Source: a bacterium (lineage in GTDB: Bacteria > UBA9089 > CG2-30-40-21 > SBAY01). From it: a stretch of 9,628 bases of DNA. The notes under the pieces are model-generated. The model did no database searches and had not been told where the DNA came from. It saw only the letters and a program-made list of their open reading frames with translations. Positions 6,500 to 9,628 of this stretch are shown here, one piece after another. The translations under genes and the position numbers were made by a program. The stretch is taken from assembly GCA_040757115.1 (NCBI GenBank), contig JBFLYA010000142.1, positions 1 to 9,628 on the forward strand, in the 5' to 3' direction. Each line of letters begins with the position of its first letter. Within the stretch, counting starts at the first letter, position 1.

Positions 6500-7804
6500 T
6501 CATTCCATTGCTCTCAATTTATCCAATCTTTCCTTAATCTTTGCCTCATATCCTTGATTTGTAGGTTGATAATAGGTTTTGTTTTTATCAGGGATATACT
6601 TTTGTTGAACAAAGTGGTCTTTAAAGTTATGTGGATATTTATAATCTATGCCATAGCCTAATTTTTTCGCCCCTTTGTAATGTGTATCACGGAGGGGTTT
6701 TGGGACTTCCTTTGTTTTTTCTGTGGTTACATCCTTCATTGCTGCCTCAATGCCAAGATAAGCGGCATTGCTTTTCGGGGCAGAGGCAATGTAAGTAACC
6801 GCCTGGGCTAAAGGGATTTTAGCCTCTGGCATTCCAATAAATTCTAATGCTTGAAATGCGGCTGTTGCCACGACCAATGCCTGTGGGTCGGCATTCCCCA
6901 CATCTTCAGCCGCACAAATCAGTATTCTCCGGGCAATAAATCGTGGGTCTTCTCCAGCATAAATCATCTTCGCTAACCAATACAAAGCCGCATCCGGGTC
7001 ACTACCACGCATACTCTTAATAAAAGCTGAGATAGTATCGTAATGTGCATCACCATCCTGGTCATAAACAACAGATTTTTGTTGAATAGACTCCTCAGAT
7101 ACCTTCAAGGTAAAATAAATCTTACTGTTTTTAGGTGGTGTAGTTAAAACGCCAATTTCTAAGGCATTTAGTGCCCGTCTGGCATCTCCATCTGAAATTT
7201 TTATCAAGTGCTCTAATGCTTTCTTATCCATTATCACTTCATACTTCCCTAATCCTCTTTCTTTATCTTTAAGGCTATTGATTAAAATCGTTTCTATTTC
7301 TTGTGAATTTAGTGGATTAAGTTGAAAAATCTGAGCTCGAGATAAAATTGGTGAACTAATCGTAAAAAATGGATTTTGTGTTGTGGTGCCAATTAATGAA
7401 ATATTCCCTTCTTCTACATCTGGTAATAGGGCATCTTGTTGAGGCTTATTAAATCGGTGAATTTCTTCGATGAGCAAGATGGTCTTTTTTGCCTCAAATC
7501 TTTTGCGGTCTTGTGCTTGTTGAAGAAATTGACGGACCTCAACCACACCAGAAGTAACCGCATTTAATCTCTCAAAGTAAGAATTAGTCGTATTGGCTAT
7601 AACTTGAGCCAGGGCTGTTTTCCCACAACCAGGTGGTCCATAAAGTATGATCGAGGTTATGCGGTCAGATTCAATTGCCCGTCTGAGTAATTTCCCTTCG
7701 CCTATGATATGTTGTTGTCCGACAAATTCAGTTAAATTTCTCGGTCGCATCCGCACCGCTAACGGTTGGTTAATTTTTTGTCTTTGTTCATCAAATAATT
7801 CCAT
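6500..7804 (-). CDS. rarA: Replication-associated recombination protein A (RarA/MgsA AAA+ ATPase)
   Basis: RarA/MgsA is a clamp-loader-like AAA+ ATPase that acts at stalled replication forks and DNA ends. The 434-residue protein has the usual length and domain order. Walker A is GPPGCGKT (56-63). Walker B is LLIEEIHRF (110-118), followed by sensor 1 TTTQNP (140-145), the arginine-finger region LSRAQ (154-158) and sensor 2 GDARRAL (206-212). The C-terminal MgsA tetramerisation part includes SAFIKSMRGSDPDAALYWLA and AAEDVGNADP. The first Walker B acid is Glu where the family normally has Asp, and sensor 1 has Gln where Glu is common. GGGT six bases before the ATG is a weak ribosome site. The gene is 80 bases downstream of the lipoprotein gene. 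Confidence 0.95.
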   Translation of the reverse strand: MELFDEQRQKINQPLAVRMRPRNLTEFVGQQHIIGEGKLLRRAIESDRITSIILYGPPGCGKTALAQVIANTTNSYFERLNAVTSGVVEVRQFLQQAQDRKRFEAKKTILLIEEIHRFNKPQQDALLPDVEEGNISLIGTTTQNPFFTISSPILSRAQIFQLNPLNSQEIETILINSLKDKERGLGKYEVIMDKKALEHLIKISDGDARRALNALEIGVLTTPPKNSKIYFTLKVSEESIQQKSVVYDQDGDAHYDTISAFIKSMRGSDPDAALYWLAKMIYAGEDPRFIARRILICAAEDVGNADPQALVVATAAFQALEFIGMPEAKIPLAQAVTYIASAPKSNAAYLGIEAAMKDVTTEKTKEVPKPLRDTHYKGAKKLGYGIDYKYPHNFKDHFVQQKYIPDKNKTYYQPTNQGYEAKIKERLDKLRAME

Positions 7805-7884
7805 CTTTTACCCAATTTTCTACTTTTAACCCTGCTATCCGTCCAAAGTGATTTATATTATTGGTGATTTTCACTCTTTCAATT

Positions 7885-8256
7885 TTATTCCACAAGTCTG
7901 ATTTTACCTATTAGAATCTTTTTTGCCTTTCTTTTGCCATAAATAAATTCTTTCTCTTTACCAGCTATCTCTACTTTTTTTCCAACAAATTCCTGTAAGT
8001 CTATCTCATTATTCACTGGTGAGTGAAGTTGATAGCGTGTGTACCATAGTTCTAAGAAATAGCGATGGTATTCTTCTTTTGACTTACTCCATTTTTTCTT
8101 CCCTTTGTCATAGATAGTCCCGATATAGTTTTTTTCCAGTGCATTGTATTTTTGATAAGACGCCTCTTCATTCAATATATTCATCCACTCGCTTTTCGGT
8201 TTAATCGCACAAGATGATAATAAACCTATAAGCACAATAGGTAGCAAATATTTCAT
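7885..8256 (-). CDS. Small predicted lipoprotein of unknown function
   Basis: I do not recognise a family. The 123-residue product starts MKYLLPIVLIGLLSSC, a lipoprotein signal peptide with lipobox LSSC and lipidated Cys16. The +2 residue is Ala, which would favour outer-membrane sorting by the E. coli rule. The mature part is charged and lysine-rich with many aromatics (middle region KEEYHRYFLELWYTRYQ). It ends in alternating hydrophobic strands (GKKVEIAGK, KKILIGKIRLVE) that could form a small beta barrel. It begins ten bases after the exbD stop, with AAGG as a weak ribosome site partly within that stop, suggesting translational coupling and a link to envelope energetics. It is a potential Lnt substrate. 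Confidence 0.7.
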   Translation of the reverse strand: MKYLLPIVLIGLLSSCAIKPKSEWMNILNEEASYQKYNALEKNYIGTIYDKGKKKWSKSKEEYHRYFLELWYTRYQLHSPVNNEIDLQEFVGKKVEIAGKEKEFIYGKRKAKKILIGKIRLVE

Positions 8257-8266
8257 TTTTTATACC

Positions 8267-8683
8267 TTATAGTTCTTTTAGTTTTTTAGGCTCAGTCGCG
8301 ATAGCGATTTTTTCTGCACCCGCAATTTTGGCTAAATCCATTATCTTCACTGCGTTGCCTAATAGAACATCCTGGTCTCCATTAATGATGACGAATTTAT
8401 CTTTTTCTGTCTCAAGTTTTTCTTTAAGGTAGTTAAGTAAATTTTCAGCGGAGATTTCTTCTTTACCGACATATATTTTATTTTCTTTTGTGACGGTGAT
8501 GATAATTCCTTCAGATTGAGCCTCAGTAACGGTTGATGAAGGCAATTTAACCTTTACACCCGATTGAATAAGTAGAGGTGTTGCAATCATAAAGATAACC
8601 AGAAGAACTAAAAACACATCTGTTAGTGGGGTAATATTTATCTCCCACATCACATCGTCTCTTTTAATATCCCCTTCATGCAT
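8267..8683 (-). CDS. exbD: ExbD/TolR-family biopolymer transport protein
   Basis: ExbD/TolR proteins form the stator of inner-membrane motors that use proton motive force to energise TonB-dependent transport or outer-membrane constriction. From the ATG at 8683 the product is 138 residues, the family length. It has a short cytoplasmic N-terminus (MHEGDIKRDD), one membrane helix, NITPLTDVFLVLLVIF, with the essential proton-carrying Asp22, and a periplasmic domain (VKLPSS, then IIITVTKENKIYVGKEEI and a helical C-terminus). The frame stays open to 8770, but those extra codons lie in a repeat. AGGAG six bases before 8683 fixes the start. An ExbB/TolQ partner normally lies just upstream, but here there are only repeats. 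The lipoprotein gene follows after ten bases. Confidence 0.9.
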   Translation of the reverse strand: MHEGDIKRDDVMWEINITPLTDVFLVLLVIFMIATPLLIQSGVKVKLPSSTVTEAQSEGIIITVTKENKIYVGKEEISAENLLNYLKEKLETEKDKFVIINGDQDVLLGNAVKIMDLAKIAGAEKIAIATEPKKLKEL

Positions 8684-8689
8684 TGTTTT

Positions 8690-8694
8690 CTCCT
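8690..8694 (-). promoter_or_regulatory. Ribosome binding site of exbD at a repeat edge
   Basis: AGGAG is read on the minus strand six bases before ATG 8683. Its first two bases are the last bases of the repeat end TATTTTCAGG, so the insertion boundary falls on the Shine-Dalgarno sequence. The ligase/TPR gene shows the same arrangement with CAGGTG. Confidence 0.6.
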
Positions 8695-8794
8695 GAAAAT
8701 AGGAAGTAGAGAGTAGAGAGTAGAAAGTAAAGAAAACATCACTCCTCACGCCTATCTCCTTACCTCCCACCTTCTATTTCCTACCACTATTTTC
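8695..8794. repeat. AAGTAGA-heptad palindromic element, copy 2
   Basis: Bounded by gaaaatagg and ctattttc inverted ends, with four heptads and the shared pyrimidine-rich block. It is joined to copy 3 through atcctcctttttcct, forming a tandem pair upstream of exbD in the same orientation as copy 1. Confidence 0.75.
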
Positions 8795-8809
8795 ATCCTC
8801 CTTTTTCCT

Positions 8810-8950
<141 letters not shown>

Positions 8951-8965
8951 TTTCTCCTTAGTTTT

Positions 8966-9017
8966 GGTAATTGGTAACTGATAATAAAGGGTAATTAGTT
9001 ATTAATTACCAGTTACC
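8966..9017. repeat. GGTAATTGGTAACTG palindromic unit
   Basis: Arms of 19 bases (8966-8984 and 8999-9017) are inverted repeats with three mismatches around a 14-base loop. It would lie in the untranslated leader of an exbD transcript started at 9038-9040. Confidence 0.55.
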
Positions 9018-9044
9018 TGCTTTTAATTTCGTCAAACCTTATAT

Positions 9045-9073
9045 AGAATACAATAATCTGGTTTAAAAGTCAA
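9045..9073 (-). promoter_or_regulatory. Predicted sigma-70 promoter for the exbD-led gene string
   Basis: On the minus strand TTGACT (9068-9073) and TATTCT (9045-9050) are separated by 17 bases. It is the best minus-strand promoter seen upstream of exbD. The leader would be about 350 bases and contain repeat copies 2 and 3. Downstream genes may also have local promoters. Confidence 0.5.
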
Positions 9074-9103
9074 TGTTTTTTTACAAAAAAATAAAAAAAG
9101 TTA

Positions 9104-9131
9104 TTGACATTTTTGCGGGGGAGGGTATAAT
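9104..9131 (+). promoter_or_regulatory. Full-consensus sigma-70 promoter on the plus strand
   Basis: TTGACA (9104-9109) and TATAAT (9126-9131) match consensus at all twelve positions with a 16-base spacer that is unusually G-rich (gcgggggaggg). Transcription would start near 9138 and run rightward. No credible coding sequence follows within the window. A 16-codon frame from ATG 9135 lacks a leader and a ribosome site. The target gene, if any, lies beyond the window. Confidence 0.65.
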
Positions 9132-9209
9132 TAAATGCAGGATGGTAAGAAAAGCGACCTTTGCGACCTTGCGAGAGAAAGATGATGGGGTCAGACCTAA
9201 ACGGTAACT

Positions 9210-9293
9210 AATTATTCACCATTCACCATTCACAATTTCTTCCCTAAATTTCCTTAATAATGGTGAATTGTCAATTGTGAATTGTGAATTATC
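9210..9293. repeat. ATTCACCATTCACAATT palindromic element
   Basis: The left arm of short ATTCACCATT/ATTCACAATT units (9211-9238) is complementary to the right arm (9268-9293) of GTGAATTGTGAATT units, around a spacer of about 30 bases. It is non-coding and MITE-like. Its left edge, gtaactaattattcacc, resembles the boundary motif with extra bases. Confidence 0.55.
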
Positions 9294-9324
9294 ACTCTTC
9301 ACGGTGTCAAGCAAACCTGGCCCA

Positions 9325-9362
9325 AGAGTTCGATGCACCGCTATAGCGCATCCAATGACTCT
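9325..9362. repeat. Imperfect hairpin AGAGTTCGATGC
   Basis: The arm agagttcgatgc (9325-9336) pairs imperfectly with gcatccaatgactct (9348-9362), and the loop contains the small palindrome gctatagc. The TTCGATG resembles a tRNA T-loop, but no tRNA cloverleaf can be built around it. Confidence 0.35.
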
Positions 9363-9365
9363 ATT

Positions 9366-9424
9366 CGATAATTCATCAAATTTCACTTCGTGCTCTCCGT
9401 ACCCTTCGTGGTGAATAGTTACAA
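9366..9424. repeat. CTTCGTGGTGAA-type dispersed element, longer copy
   Basis: Matches 2254-2302 in the same orientation, but has about nine extra bases (around ctctccgtac) in the middle. The edge ggtgaatagttac (9410-9422) is identical to that at 2288-2300. Confidence 0.7.
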
Positions 9425-9438
9425 TGGTAAAATATTTA

Positions 9439-9616
9439 GTAAGCGTTCAGGTGGTGTAACAAAAGGAGATGTGGAGATTAAGGAGATAGGGAGATATTAT
9501 TAAAAAAAATTGAAATTAATAGAAACTAATAGAAATTTATGGAAATTTGTTGTTTTCCACAATCAATTTCTACCTATTTCTATAAATTTCAATCTATTTC
9601 TATTATCTTATCTCCA
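9439..9616. repeat. Terminal inverted repeat, right copy, apparently a complete palindromic element
   Basis: Positions 9439-9590 mirror 1-151. The element seems to continue to about 9616, because ggagatattatt (from 9490) is roughly complementary to attatcttatctcc (9603-9616), giving a long imperfect hairpin of AGAAATT units. The reading frame that forms the Lnt tail is also open here (KRSGGVTKGDVEIKE...) but is attached to no gene. Confidence 0.7.
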
Positions 9617-9628
9617 TATCACTCTTAT

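Noticed and set aside
8684-8770. 29-residue N-terminal extension of ExbD
   Set aside because: It is encoded by heptad repeat copy 2. A strong AGGAG precedes the inner ATG, which gives the normal family length.
9135-9185. 16-codon frame after the plus-strand promoter
   Set aside because: The ATG would be at or before the expected transcription start and has no ribosome site. The sequence resembles dispersed TTTGCGACCTTGCG repeat text.
9325-9362. Possible tRNA (TTCGATG loop-like sequence)
   Set aside because: No acceptor, D or anticodon stem can be paired around it. The segment is better explained as a degenerate hairpin.

Overview
The window is AT-rich bacterial DNA with eight convincing protein genes, all on the minus strand, so they read from right to left. 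The organism is probably an uncultivated, Gram-negative-type bacterium. An envelope is implied by an apolipoprotein N-acyltransferase, an ExbD/TolR energy-transducing protein, a lipobox lipoprotein and an O-antigen-ligase-type polymerase. The gaps hold dispersed palindromic repeats of the CGCAGAGACGCAGAG, CTTCGTGGTGAA, AAGTAGA-heptad and ATTCACAATT kinds. Repeats like these are frequent in candidate-phylum genomes (for example Omnitrophota-like lineages), but I cannot fix the phylum from sequence alone.

Layout in transcription order: a gene-free right flank (8684-9628) with repeats and a pair of divergent promoters; exbD/tolR; a small lipoprotein; rarA; a HicB-like orphan antitoxin; a MogA/MoaB-family gene tightly coupled to thioredoxin; a fused O-antigen ligase/TPR membrane protein; an 800-base repeat-filled gap; and lnt. 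Spacing is short within exbD-lipoprotein (10 bases), rarA-hicB-like (38) and mogA-trx (21). The other gaps are filled with repeats. No pathway unites all eight genes. Lnt, the lipoprotein, ExbD and the ligase share an envelope theme; RarA, MogA and thioredoxin are ordinary housekeeping functions.

The unusual part is the repeat landscape. A roughly 150-base sequence occurs at both ends of the window in inverted orientation, with two mismatches and one indel. A 13-base motif, GTAANNNTTCA followed by GG or CC, marks the edge of several otherwise different repeat families, with ten good matches. It sits at or just past the 3' end of lnt, the hicB-like gene, thioredoxin (degenerate) and the ligase/TPR gene. 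In lnt and the hicB-like gene the repeat is read in frame and supplies the last 20-30 residues and the stop codon. A second family, built on AAGTAGA heptads, lies with its TATTTTCAGG end at the Shine-Dalgarno site of two genes. So the repeats appear to trim, extend and re-equip gene ends here. No transposase, integrase, CRISPR array, rRNA or tRNA was found. The inverted repeat at both edges may simply mark where an assembly stopped.
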